Source: QQVM01 sp964544885
GTDB taxonomy: Bacteria > Bacteroidota > Bacteroidia > AKYH767-A > 2013-40CM-41-45
DNA length: 64,000 nucleotides
Direction: 5' to 3'
NCBI GenBank assembly: GCA_964544885.1
Contig: CAZJDX010000001.1
Location: 62,001-126,000 of the forward strand
Under the pieces are notes generated by a model. It saw only the letters and a list, made by a program, of their open reading frames with translations. It was not told the origin of the DNA and did no database searches. Positions 17,081-25,326 of this stretch are shown here, piece after piece. The position numbers and the translations under genes are program-made. Numbering within the stretch: the stretch's first letter is position 1; every line of letters begins with the position of its first letter.

Positions 17081-17695
17081 ATGTTGAAAAATACAGACAA
17101 AAGAATTGACACATATATTGAAAAATCGGCTGACTTTGCCAGGCCGGTACTGATTCATTTAAGGAAGCTCATCCACAAAGCATTTCCGGATATTATCGAA
17201 TCCATTAAGTGGGGCTTCCCTCATTTTGAACATAGGGGGATTGTCTGCAGCATGGCCGCCTTTAAATCGCACTGTACGTTCGGCTTCTGGAGAGCTCAGT
17301 TAATGAAAGAGGTGATGGAAAAGGCCAATAGAACAGGACAAAAAGGAATGGGGCAATTCGGGCGGATCCGGAAAAAGTCTGACCTTCCATCCGATTCAAT
17401 CATGTTGCGTTGGATCAGGGAAGCCGTCAGAATCAATGATGAACCGGAAAAAATCAAGGCGGGTACCGTTAAAACAAAGACGAAATCTTTAGCACTTCCT
17501 GTATACATCAGGAGGGCGCTTTCAGAAAACAAAAATGCTCAACTGAACTTCGTGAAGCTGAGCCCTTCTCATAAAAACGAGTACATTACCTGGATCATGG
17601 AAGCGAAGACTCCGGAAACCAGGGAAAAACGATTATTGAAATTTATCAGCTGGGTCGGTGATGGTAAAACAAGGAACTGGAAATACATGAAATAA
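17081..17695 (+). CDS. DUF1801 / YdeI-OmdA-like protein
   Basis: This 204-residue protein combines an N-terminal DUF1801 domain (residues about 8-105, with FPDIIESIKWGFPHFEHRG and CTFGFWRAQL) with a C-terminal OmdA-type segment (LSPSHKNEYITWIMEAKTPETREKRLLKFISW). This pairing is the YdeI family, known for a role in resistance to antimicrobial peptides and polymyxin-like agents in Enterobacteriaceae; whether that holds here is unknown. I start at the ATG at 17081, not the TTG two codons upstream that abuts the DinB stop. The six-base gap suggests coupling with the DinB gene. Confidence 0.85.
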   Translation: MLKNTDKRIDTYIEKSADFARPVLIHLRKLIHKAFPDIIESIKWGFPHFEHRGIVCSMAAFKSHCTFGFWRAQLMKEVMEKANRTGQKGMGQFGRIRKKSDLPSDSIMLRWIREAVRINDEPEKIKAGTVKTKTKSLALPVYIRRALSENKNAQLNFVKLSPSHKNEYITWIMEAKTPETREKRLLKFISWVGDGKTRNWKYMK

Positions 17696-17732
17696 TATTA
17701 TAAGATTTCTTATCCCATTTTGATAAAGCATC

Positions 17733-18977
17733 ATGAATAGAGACAGCGTTGTCATCACATGGTTCCTATGCATTCTTTCCCTATGCTGCCTCAACAGAAT
17801 ACAGGCACAAGTACCCGGTTGTACCGACCCCCTTGCCATAAATTACAACAGCATCGCCACAGAGAATGATGGCAGCTGTTTATATCCTCAAGGAAGCATA
17901 TCCCCATACCAGGCCTATCTTCTGGATTCTGTGCTTTCTGAAACTTCCGGTCTGATCCTTTATGACAACCTGATCTGGACTCATAACGACAATTCGGACA
18001 TCAGGCTTTACAGTTTGGATACCGCATCGGGGTCGATACTAAACACATCCGATCTCATCGGGACCCAGAACAATGACTGGGAAGAAATAAGTCAGGACAG
18101 CGGTTATTTATATATAGGAGATATTGGAAACAACGTGAACGGCAACCGGACTGATCTGAAGATCCTCCGCGTTGACAAAACAAGCCTTTCCGGTCCGAAT
18201 CCGGTAATTGATACCATCAGTTTCAGTTATCAGGATCAGATCAATTTCACACCGGCCGGAGCCAACAATACAGACTACGATTGTGAAGCATTCATTGTGA
18301 CAGAGGACAGTTTGTACCTGTTTACCAAGCAGTGGGTAAGTGATAAATGCGCTGTGTATGCCCTGCCAAAAACACCGGGTACACATACGGCAGTTCTCAG
18401 AGGGGTTTTGAATACGTTAGGTATGATTACCGGCGCAACATCAGTATTAAGCAAAAAGCTCGTCGTACTTTGTGGATATACTAATTTTCTGGAGCCCTTT
18501 ATTTACCTGCTCTATGACTATCCGGGAAGCGAATTCTTCGGAGGTAATAAGAGAAAGATTGAACTGTCACTTCAGTTTCATCAGGTGGAAGGCATTGCAA
18601 CGAATAATGGGCTTAAATATTATCTGAGCAATGAGTTATTTAATAGTCCGCCATTCCTGAGCAGGAGCAGATTGCATGTCGTTGATCTGAGCAGCTATCT
18701 GTCCCATTATATGGACAGCAGCATAACAAGGGCGGAATCCAATGCGTTTGTCAATACATTGCATATTTTCCCAAATCCGGCCGGAGATTATATCCATGTG
18801 CAAACTAACCAGTATCTGAATAATGAAAATTATCTCATCCTCAATATGCAGGGGAGGCCGGTTCGTAAAGGGATCCTGCAGAAATCAGAAGTCAGGATTT
18901 ATACAGGTGGATTGGAGAGTGGTTTGTATGTATTCAAAACTGATTCGGGAATGAAGATGGTTTTTCACATTCAATAA
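17733..18977 (+). CDS. T9SS-secreted protein with N-terminal GCTDPLA repeat and C-terminal sorting domain
   Basis: This 414-residue protein has a signal peptide (ITWFLCILSLCCLNRIQAQ), then one copy of the calcium-loop-like repeat GCTDPLAINYNSIATENDGSC, a beta-propeller-like region (WTHNDNSDIRLYSLD, then DWEEISQDSGYLYIGDIGNN) and a C-terminal type A sorting domain starting at LHIFPNPAGDYIHVQ. That tail is recognised by the type IX secretion system, cleaved, and the protein attached to the surface or released. The propeller part resembles SdiA-regulated or esterase-like phytase domains found in many Bacteroidota. It is cell-surface or extracellular. Upstream of a DUF5723 gene on the same strand. 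Confidence 0.85.
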   Translation: MNRDSVVITWFLCILSLCCLNRIQAQVPGCTDPLAINYNSIATENDGSCLYPQGSISPYQAYLLDSVLSETSGLILYDNLIWTHNDNSDIRLYSLDTASGSILNTSDLIGTQNNDWEEISQDSGYLYIGDIGNNVNGNRTDLKILRVDKTSLSGPNPVIDTISFSYQDQINFTPAGANNTDYDCEAFIVTEDSLYLFTKQWVSDKCAVYALPKTPGTHTAVLRGVLNTLGMITGATSVLSKKLVVLCGYTNFLEPFIYLLYDYPGSEFFGGNKRKIELSLQFHQVEGIATNNGLKYYLSNELFNSPPFLSRSRLHVVDLSSYLSHYMDSSITRAESNAFVNTLHIFPNPAGDYIHVQTNQYLNNENYLILNMQGRPVRKGILQKSEVRIYTGGLESGLYVFKTDSGMKMVFHIQ

Positions 18978-19034
18978 GCCGGGTCGTTTCGCGTTTACCA
19001 ATTACTATCTGCAACGGAAATAATAAATCCTTCA

Positions 19035-20450
19035 GTGAAATATTCAATTACCCTGCTGTTTTTTGTTCTTACCGTGAACAGTACCAACGGCCAGGAAATG
19101 TGGGGGTTCAGCAACAGTAATTATGCCGGGAACATGGGTATTTTTCTCAACCCTTCATCCATGGTCGGAGCTCCTTACAGATACGATCTGAACCTGATTG
19201 CGGCGGATGTCTTCGTACAAAACACCTATTTATTTGTCCCTTCAAAAAAAGGAATTCTCTACAACGCGCTTGGTGCAGATATTGGTCCCGAACGTATCAT
19301 TGAAGATAACTACAATGATAAGAGTCAGAAAGCATTCGGACATCTGCTGGTAATCGGACCATCGTACATAAGGAACAAGGAGCAAACCGCCTGGGGAATT
19401 CACAGCGCCTACAGGAATGAATTCAGTATAAAAAACGTTCCGCAGCATCTTGCTAAATTTCTCTATGAAAAATATAAATATCCTCCGGGTTACGGAATAA
19501 GAAACAGCAGTTCTTCAATCAGGACTGCCTGGCTCGGATGGATAGAACTTGGAGGAAGCTATGGAAAAGTTTTCATGGAGAGTGAAAAGCATCATTTGAA
19601 AGCAGCTGCTACTGTGAATCTCCTCGCAGGGATGAATGGCTCATATCTCGATATTGAACAACTTGATTATACAGTACAGGACACATCAGTCATGATTATT
19701 CATAACATGACGGCAAGCTTTGCGCATAGTCCTGGCTCCTCTTTCAACGGAACCGAGGCTTTCCTTGGTTTGCGTGGACTTGGTTTGGGTACGACACTTG
19801 GTCTTACCTATACTCATAAAAGACAGTCTTCAGGATTTGAGTGCAGCGGTGCGGCTGACAATGTAAAAAAATACCAGTATCGTGCAGGATTCAGTCTCAT
19901 GGATCTTGGAATCATCCATTTCTTCCGGCAGAGTTCTTTGCTGGAGCTGAATACTGAAAGCGACAGGATATGGACCGGAGCCGATTCACTTGATGTTGAA
20001 GGGCTGGACATGCTGGATACCATCCTGAGTAATAACATAAACGGAAACCTGCGCAGTGAGAGTAAAAATTTTTCCATGATCACACCCACCGCCCTTAGCA
20101 TCCAGTTCGATTATTCCATCACTCCCCGGTGGTATGCAAATGCCAGCTGGGTGAACAGATTGTATTTTTCCAAAAAGCAGGTTGCCAGATCCAACCAGGT
20201 AAATCTATCCATAAGGTATGAGAAAAGAAGGTGGGAAGTTAACGGGAATCTTTCCCTGTTCGAATATCAGAAACCATCCGCGGGGATGGCCTTCAGGTAT
20301 TCCTTTTTTATCCTTGGCACTGACAGGTTACTCGAATGGGTGAACCTTAGCGACGTTTACGGTTTCGACATCTTTTTCGGTCTGAAACTGAATCTCTGCA
20401 AGTTGTCGCTGAGAAAAGACGACAGGGATTGTCCTGCTTACGGTATATAA
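19035..20450 (+). CDS. DUF5723 family outer-membrane-like protein
   Basis: This 471-residue protein begins at a GTG codon that gives a good signal peptide (MKYSITLLFFVLTVNSTNGQ); the first internal ATG would remove it. The mature N-terminus EMWGFSNSNYAGNMGIFLNPSSM is the typical opening of DUF5723, a family predicted to form outer-membrane beta-barrels in Bacteroidota. Alternating polar/hydrophobic strands and aromatic girdles run through the remainder. No ligand is known. It lies 57 bases after the T9SS cargo gene and might be cotranscribed with it. Confidence 0.82.
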   Translation: MKYSITLLFFVLTVNSTNGQEMWGFSNSNYAGNMGIFLNPSSMVGAPYRYDLNLIAADVFVQNTYLFVPSKKGILYNALGADIGPERIIEDNYNDKSQKAFGHLLVIGPSYIRNKEQTAWGIHSAYRNEFSIKNVPQHLAKFLYEKYKYPPGYGIRNSSSSIRTAWLGWIELGGSYGKVFMESEKHHLKAAATVNLLAGMNGSYLDIEQLDYTVQDTSVMIIHNMTASFAHSPGSSFNGTEAFLGLRGLGLGTTLGLTYTHKRQSSGFECSGAADNVKKYQYRAGFSLMDLGIIHFFRQSSLLELNTESDRIWTGADSLDVEGLDMLDTILSNNINGNLRSESKNFSMITPTALSIQFDYSITPRWYANASWVNRLYFSKKQVARSNQVNLSIRYEKRRWEVNGNLSLFEYQKPSAGMAFRYSFFILGTDRLLEWVNLSDVYGFDIFFGLKLNLCKLSLRKDDRDCPAYGI

Positions 20451-20517
20451 TCCCTGGATTTCAATGATCTGGTAAATATTTTAAAAAATGCGTATCAGAC
20501 TCTTTCATTCAGATATA

Positions 20518-20549
20518 TTTGGATATATGAACATATATTCATATATTTG
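20518..20549 (+). promoter_or_regulatory. ArsR promoter with overlapping operator
   Basis: A -33 TTTG (20518-20521), a 20-nt spacer and a -7 TATATTTG (20542-20549) form a full Bacteroidota promoter for the gene at 20559. An inverted repeat, ATATATGAA (20523-20531), a 6-nt spacer and TTCATATAT (20538-20546), overlaps the spacer and -7 box. This matches the ArsR/SmtB type of operator and implies autorepression. A second TATATTTG lies at 20514-20521. Confidence 0.75.
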
Positions 20550-20558
20550 CAGCAGCAT

Positions 20559-20852
20559 ATGAAGAACCAGAAATCGAAATTCGAGAAAGCCGCTTATATA
20601 TTAAAGACCATTGCGCATCCTACCAGACTTGCAGTCATACAACTGTTGGAAAGGAAAGGAAGACTCGGCGTCAATGAGATTTGTAAACGGCTTGATTGCG
20701 AACAAAGCCTGATCTCGCATCATCTGAGCAATATGAGGATTAAGGGACTCTTGTCCGCAGAGCGAAACGGAACGACTATTTACTATTCTCTCAAAGAGAA
20801 GGAATTGCTTAAGATCATCTCGGCAATCGATAAATGCACTTGCAATATGTAA
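20559..20852 (+). CDS. ArsR/SmtB-family transcriptional regulator
   Basis: This 97-residue winged-helix protein (AHPTRLAVIQLLERKGRLGVNEICKRLDCEQSLISHHLSNMRIKGLLSAERNGTTIYYSL) is a typical ArsR-family repressor. Cysteines 42 and 47 lie in the recognition region (ICKRLDC), and Cys93 and Cys95 form a CTC near the C-terminus, so metal or thiol sensing is possible. I start at the ATG at 20559; an upstream in-frame TTG would lie inside the -7 box. The gene sits just ahead of a rhodanese lipoprotein and a thioredoxin, which suggests control of sulfur-transfer or thiol functions, as for BigR/SqrR regulators. The sensing mode is inference only. Confidence 0.9.
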   Translation: MKNQKSKFEKAAYILKTIAHPTRLAVIQLLERKGRLGVNEICKRLDCEQSLISHHLSNMRIKGLLSAERNGTTIYYSLKEKELLKIISAIDKCTCNM

Positions 20853-20884
20853 TCAATAAACAAAAATTCTTAAAAACACATCCT

Positions 20885-21295
20885 ATGAAAAAAATCGCAT
20901 TCCTGATCCCATCAATCCTGTTAAGCATGGCTTTTGTCACAGCTTCCTGTCAGCAACCCGCTCAGGATAAAGAGGCTGGCGTGAAAAACATCAGTGCCGC
21001 TGAATTTAAAAAGATGACAGAACTAAAAGAAGGGGTTCTTCTTGACGTCCGGACACCGGAAGAGTTCGCGGAAGGGCATATTCCCGGCGCAATCAATATC
21101 GACTATAACTCGGGTAACTTTAAAAGCGAAATTGAAAAACTGGATAAGAATAAAAGTTATGAGATATATTGCCGCTCAGGGAAAAGAAGCAGAGCTGCCG
21201 CTGATATCATGAATGAATTGGGTTTCAAATCGGTTGTGAATCTCAGTGGCGGAATACTTGAATGGCAGGAAAATGGTTTTGAAGTAGTGAAGTAA
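20885..21295 (+). CDS. Rhodanese-like lipoprotein
   Basis: This 136-residue protein has a lipoprotein signal (MKKIAFLIPSILLSMAFVTASC, with Cys22) and one rhodanese domain. The active-site loop is CRSGKR with Cys96 as the persulfide-forming residue, and the CH2A-like motif LLDVRTPEEFAEGHIPGAINI precedes it. Rhodaneses move sulfane sulfur between thiol acceptors; this copy would act at the periplasmic face of a membrane. I start at ATG 20885 because the upstream in-frame codons lie inside the arsR gene. Thioredoxin follows 24 bases later, a fitting partner for reducing the persulfide. Confidence 0.9.
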   Translation: MKKIAFLIPSILLSMAFVTASCQQPAQDKEAGVKNISAAEFKKMTELKEGVLLDVRTPEEFAEGHIPGAINIDYNSGNFKSEIEKLDKNKSYEIYCRSGKRSRAAADIMNELGFKSVVNLSGGILEWQENGFEVVK

Positions 21296-21319
21296 TTTCT
21301 TTCGTATAAAATAAATCTG

Positions 21320-21616
21320 ATGCCTAAGTTTCGTGAAATAATTAATTCGGATAAACCGGTGTTGGTAGACTTCAGTGCTGAATGGTGCGGTCCATGCAAA
21401 ATGATGGCGCCTATTCTGGAAGATCTTGCCAGGCGTGTCGGTGACACCGCTACGATTCTAAAAGTAGACGTTGACCGCAATCCTGAAGCCGCTCAATTTT
21501 ACAATATTCAGGGCGTGCCTACCCTCATCTTGTTCAGGAAGGGTGAGATAAAATGGAGACAATCAGGAGTGGTCCAGGCCGGTCCTCTGGAGCAGATCAT
21601 AAAACAACATCTCTGA
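21320..21616 (+). CDS. Thioredoxin
   Basis: This 98-residue protein is a compact thioredoxin with the redox motif WCGPCK (Cys23 and Cys26), the preceding VLVDFSAEW strand, and the cis-proline loop GVPTL. No signal peptide, so it is cytosolic. It is slightly shorter than E. coli TrxA (108), with the difference at the N-terminus. It is the third gene of the arsR-rhodanese-thioredoxin set and converges with the pyrimidine operon, whose last gene ends 13 bases away. Confidence 0.93.
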   Translation: MPKFREIINSDKPVLVDFSAEWCGPCKMMAPILEDLARRVGDTATILKVDVDRNPEAAQFYNIQGVPTLILFRKGEIKWRQSGVVQAGPLEQIIKQHL

Positions 21617-21629
21617 AACCGAAGCTGAT

Positions 21630-22985
21630 TTAACGGATCAACCGGTAATGCCTTGGCTTTTCCTTAGTCAGGGCATCGCCGGGTTCCGGTACCCAGTGGT
21701 GCAGACCTCCCGCCAGCGGATCATTAAAGCTTACCGGAATATTTCCGGCCAGCGTTCTTTCTTTCCAGGTAATTTGCTCTTTACCATCATCTCTTCTTTC
21801 CATCGAAATACATTCTTCCACCGGGCAAACCAAAGAGCAAAGATTACAACCCACACAGTTTTCTTCAATAATGAAAGGTTTACGGTCTGCAGGATCTTCA
21901 GACAGACCTATGGCCTGGTGGGCACCATCCTCACAGGCAGTATAGCATAGCTGACAACCAATACACTTTTCCTTGTTGATGTTGGCCACGATCTTATACC
22001 TGAGATTAAGATCTTCCCAGTGCAAAACATTGGGAAGGGCCTTACCGCGGAAATCGTCCAGCCTTGCAAAGCCTTTTTCATCCATGTATCTCTCAAGTCC
22101 GGCAACAAGTTCTCTTATTATTCCAAATCCGTAATGCATTACCGCTGTACAAACCTGCACGGAAGTCGCCCCCAGTAAAATGAACTCAACGGCATCTCTC
22201 CAGTTCTCAACTCCACCTATTCCGGAGATGGGGATGTTCACACCGGGATGTTGCGCGCAGTTCTTGAGCATATTCAAGGCAATAGGTTTTACAGCCGGTC
22301 CGCAATAACCGCCATTGGTACTTTTGCCATCCACTATAGGATAGGGTACAAACTTATCGATATCGACACCAACAATGCTCTGAATTGTATTGATGAGAGA
22401 AATTGCATTAGCCCCGCCCTCTTTAGCCGCCACCGCAGGGCGGGTAATGTCCGAAATATTCGGAGTGAGTTTCACAATGACCGGAATCTTTGCCACTTCC
22501 ATAACCCATGAAACAATAGTCTTCAGTACTTTTGGTTCCTGTCCGACAGCAGAACCCATCCCTCTTTCACACATACCGTGCGGACAACCGAAGTTCAGTT
22601 CAATCCCATCCGATCCGGCATTTTCAACATCTTTAACAATCTGGTGCCATTCTTCGCGGGATTCAACCATGAGAGAGGCGATAACCGCGTGATCCGGGAA
22701 CCTCTTCTTCACCTCTTCTATTTCTCTGAGGTTATCAGCGAGCGGCCTGTCCGTTATAAGTTCAATGTTATTGAATCCCACCATACGGTTATCCCGGTAA
22801 TTAACGGATCCGTAGCGGCTTGAAACATTGACGACAGGGACGCCAAGCGTCTTCCATACCGCGCCACCCCAGCCCGCATCGAAGGCTTTCATGATCTGAT
22901 AACCGCTGTTAGTCGGAGGAGCGGATGCCAGCCAGAAAGGGTTGGGAGATTTTATTCCTGCAAGATTTGTTCGAAGATCGGCCAT
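21630..22985 (-). CDS. preA: Dihydropyrimidine dehydrogenase subunit PreA
   Basis: This 451-residue enzyme is the catalytic subunit of the NAD-dependent dihydropyrimidine dehydrogenase, which reduces uracil and thymine to their dihydro forms (or the reverse). The N-terminal FMN-binding barrel is dihydroorotate-dehydrogenase-like, with NFGCPHGMCERGMG holding the active-site cysteines 134 and 139. The C-terminal domain has two [4Fe-4S] ligand motifs, CIGCQLCYTAC and CVGCNLCSLVC. It acts with PreT, encoded 25 bases upstream, which delivers electrons. It is the last gene of an eight-gene operon. Confidence 0.94.
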   Translation of the reverse strand: MADLRTNLAGIKSPNPFWLASAPPTNSGYQIMKAFDAGWGGAVWKTLGVPVVNVSSRYGSVNYRDNRMVGFNNIELITDRPLADNLREIEEVKKRFPDHAVIASLMVESREEWHQIVKDVENAGSDGIELNFGCPHGMCERGMGSAVGQEPKVLKTIVSWVMEVAKIPVIVKLTPNISDITRPAVAAKEGGANAISLINTIQSIVGVDIDKFVPYPIVDGKSTNGGYCGPAVKPIALNMLKNCAQHPGVNIPISGIGGVENWRDAVEFILLGATSVQVCTAVMHYGFGIIRELVAGLERYMDEKGFARLDDFRGKALPNVLHWEDLNLRYKIVANINKEKCIGCQLCYTACEDGAHQAIGLSEDPADRKPFIIEENCVGCNLCSLVCPVEECISMERRDDGKEQITWKERTLAGNIPVSFNDPLAGGLHHWVPEPGDALTKEKPRHYRLIR

Positions 22986-23010
22986 GGTAAACTTTTTAGT
23001 TTAAATAAAT

Positions 23011-24339
23011 TTAATCAATTCTGAGACTTTCAATAATGCCTCTGGCTGCACGACGTCCATCGGCTACTGCATTAACCACTTCCTGTCCACCGCTCACCGC
23101 GTCGCCGGCGGCAAAATATTTTTTATTTGAAGTTCCGAATGTGCGGGGATCAACAATTACGCGTCCTTTATTGTCCAGTTCAATTCCTCCGATCAGTTGC
23201 ATAAGTTCTGTCTGCTTCGACTGTCCCGTAGCCTTGATGACCCAGTCGCAACTTTCCGTGAACTCACTTCCGGGGATGATCTCCGGTTTCCCATCCACGA
23301 CTTTGGTCCTGACAAACCTGATTCCCTCAACTTTATCTTTTCCGGTGATCTCCAGAGGTAAAACGTTAAACATACCTTTCACACCGACACTCTTTGCAAG
23401 GTCATACTCGAATTCGTAGGCGCCCATCTCTTCCTTTGAACGGCGGTAGGCCAGGATTACTTTCCCGGCTCCCATCCTTGCACATTCAGAGGCCGCGTCC
23501 ATAGCGGTGTTACCTCCACCCAGCACAATGATAGAGGCAGGAACAGTAACTTTATGATGATTCATCCTCAGTTTTTCAACGAACTCAGTCGCGCCAAAAC
23601 AATTCGTCAGGTGTTCGCCTTTAATATTGAGCGCCGAGGTATTTCCCAATCCGATACCAAGGAAGACGGCATCATATGACTTTTCCAGTTTCTGAAGATC
23701 CTCTTTGGTACTGATCCTTTTGCCATATATGACCCTGTAACCGAATTGCTTTTCAAGAAAAGCCATTTCATCGAGGGCTTCTTCATTGGTGATCTTATAA
23801 GGCGCAACGCCGTAAACGGTCAGGCCGGAAGGTTTATCCTTTGCTTCATAGATATCCACTTCGCAACCATACATCCTCAGGTCACAGGCGCAGGCTATTC
23901 CCGCAGGTCCCGCTCCTATCACCGCGACTTTTTTCCCATTGGGTGCGGCAGGTTTATAAAGATTTTTTCCCGATCGTATGACTTTGGATGTCGCAAAGGT
24001 CTGAAGCCTTCCGATCTCGATCGGTTTTACATCCTGATGATTGTAAACACAGGCCCCTTCACACAAGACCTCGGTTGGACAAACCTTTCCACAGGCGTAG
24101 CCAAATGTATTCGAATCATATATTGTTTTGGCTGCACCAATTGAATTATCCGAATTGATCTGCCTGATGAACAAGGGGATGTCAATACCGGTTGGGCAGG
24201 CATTTATGCAAGGGGCATCATAACAAAACAGACAACGGGAACTTTCATAATACGCTTCAGAATCTGACATAAGAGGCTTGATCTGACTGAAGTTCTTCTC
24301 AAATTCCTGTTCCGTCTTTGGTGGTTTAAATTCTGCCAT
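23011..24339 (-). CDS. preT: Dihydropyrimidine dehydrogenase subunit PreT
   Basis: This 442-residue flavoprotein is the electron-transfer partner of PreA. The N-terminus carries two iron-sulfur ligand sets, Cys36/39/44/48 (CLFCYDAPCINAC) and Cys83/87/93/97 (CGKVCPTEVLCEGAC). They are followed by an FAD site (VIGAGPAGIACA), and an NAD(P) site (VLGGGNTAMDAA). It resembles the GltD-type amidotransferase small subunit, and the pairing with PreA settles the role: it passes electrons from NAD(P)H to the PreA flavin for reduction of uracil and thymine. Cytosolic. It starts 81 bases after the nitrilase-family gene and 25 bases before preA. Confidence 0.93.
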   Translation of the reverse strand: MAEFKPPKTEQEFEKNFSQIKPLMSDSEAYYESSRCLFCYDAPCINACPTGIDIPLFIRQINSDNSIGAAKTIYDSNTFGYACGKVCPTEVLCEGACVYNHQDVKPIEIGRLQTFATSKVIRSGKNLYKPAAPNGKKVAVIGAGPAGIACACDLRMYGCEVDIYEAKDKPSGLTVYGVAPYKITNEEALDEMAFLEKQFGYRVIYGKRISTKEDLQKLEKSYDAVFLGIGLGNTSALNIKGEHLTNCFGATEFVEKLRMNHHKVTVPASIIVLGGGNTAMDAASECARMGAGKVILAYRRSKEEMGAYEFEYDLAKSVGVKGMFNVLPLEITGKDKVEGIRFVRTKVVDGKPEIIPGSEFTESCDWVIKATGQSKQTELMQLIGGIELDNKGRVIVDPRTFGTSNKKYFAAGDAVSGGQEVVNAVADGRRAARGIIESLRID

Positions 24340-24420
24340 TATTTTAGTTTAATATACACGTTAGTCATTATACAAGGGTTGGGCAATAAAATAAACCCTG
24401 ATCCGCTCAAGAATTTAATA

Positions 24421-25287
24421 TCAGAGTTCGGTTATTCTTTCATAGGTTTCAGGACGGCGGTCACGGAAAAACTGCCATGTTGAACGTACTTCTGAGATCA
24501 TGTCCAGGTCGAACTCCGCGATCAGCAATTCGTCTTTGTCCTCGGAGGCTTGCGCGAAAATTTGTCCGCGTGGATCAACAAAATAAGACGAGCCGTAGAA
24601 CTTACCCAGATTCCAGGGCTTCTCTTCGCCTACCCTGTTAATGCAGCCCATAAAATATCCGTTGGCGGCAGCGTGTGCCGGTTGTTCCAGTTTCCACAGA
24701 TACTGCGAAAGTCCGGCAACGGTAGCGGAAGGATTATAAACAATCTCCGCACCATTTAGTCCGAAAATGCGTGCACCTTCCGGAAAATGCCGGTCATAAC
24801 ATATATACACCCCGATAGTTGCATACTTGGTTTTAAAGACCGGATATCCAAGATTTCCAGGTTTAAAAAAGAACTTTTCCCAAAAACCTGATGTGTGCGG
24901 GATATGATTCTTTCTGTACTTTCCAAGGTAGCTTCCATCCGCATCGATGACTGCAGCCGTATTGTACAATACTCCCTCCTGTTCCTTTTCATAAATGGGT
25001 ACGATAATGACCATATTGTACTTCTTCGCGTACTGTTGCATGAGCTCAGTGGTGGGTCCTGGAACGCTCTCCGCGGATTCATACCATTTCCTGTCCTGAC
25101 CGGGACAGAAATAGGGTGTATTGAAAATTTCCTGAAGACAAAGGATCTGAACTCCTTTCTTACCGGCTTCTTCAATATAAGGTATATGTTTTTGAACCAT
25201 GGCGTCAATGATCTCCTGAATGGTTCCTTCCCCTTCAGTTTTCGGCAGACTCATTTGAATAAGTCCTGATTTAATTTTTCTTGGCAT
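24421..25287 (-). CDS. Beta-ureidopropionase (N-carbamoyl-beta-alanine amidohydrolase)
   Basis: This 288-residue nitrilase-superfamily enzyme hydrolyses N-carbamoyl-beta-alanine to beta-alanine, CO2 and ammonia. The catalytic triad is visible as Glu53 (LQEIFNTPYF), Lys126 (YRKNHIPH) and Cys163 (YICYDRHFPEGAR). The HIPHTSGFWEKFFF segment and the position beside dihydropyrimidinase argue for ureidopropionase over other amidases such as N-carbamoylputrescine amidase, which is the closest alternative. It lies 39 bases after the dihydropyrimidinase gene. No signal peptide: cytosolic. Confidence 0.92.
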   Translation of the reverse strand: MPRKIKSGLIQMSLPKTEGEGTIQEIIDAMVQKHIPYIEEAGKKGVQILCLQEIFNTPYFCPGQDRKWYESAESVPGPTTELMQQYAKKYNMVIIVPIYEKEQEGVLYNTAAVIDADGSYLGKYRKNHIPHTSGFWEKFFFKPGNLGYPVFKTKYATIGVYICYDRHFPEGARIFGLNGAEIVYNPSATVAGLSQYLWKLEQPAHAAANGYFMGCINRVGEEKPWNLGKFYGSSYFVDPRGQIFAQASEDKDELLIAEFDLDMISEVRSTWQFFRDRRPETYERITEL

Positions 25288-25326
25288 AAAATTTTATTGT
25301 TTAAGGATTAGTTTTTTCGTAACAAC

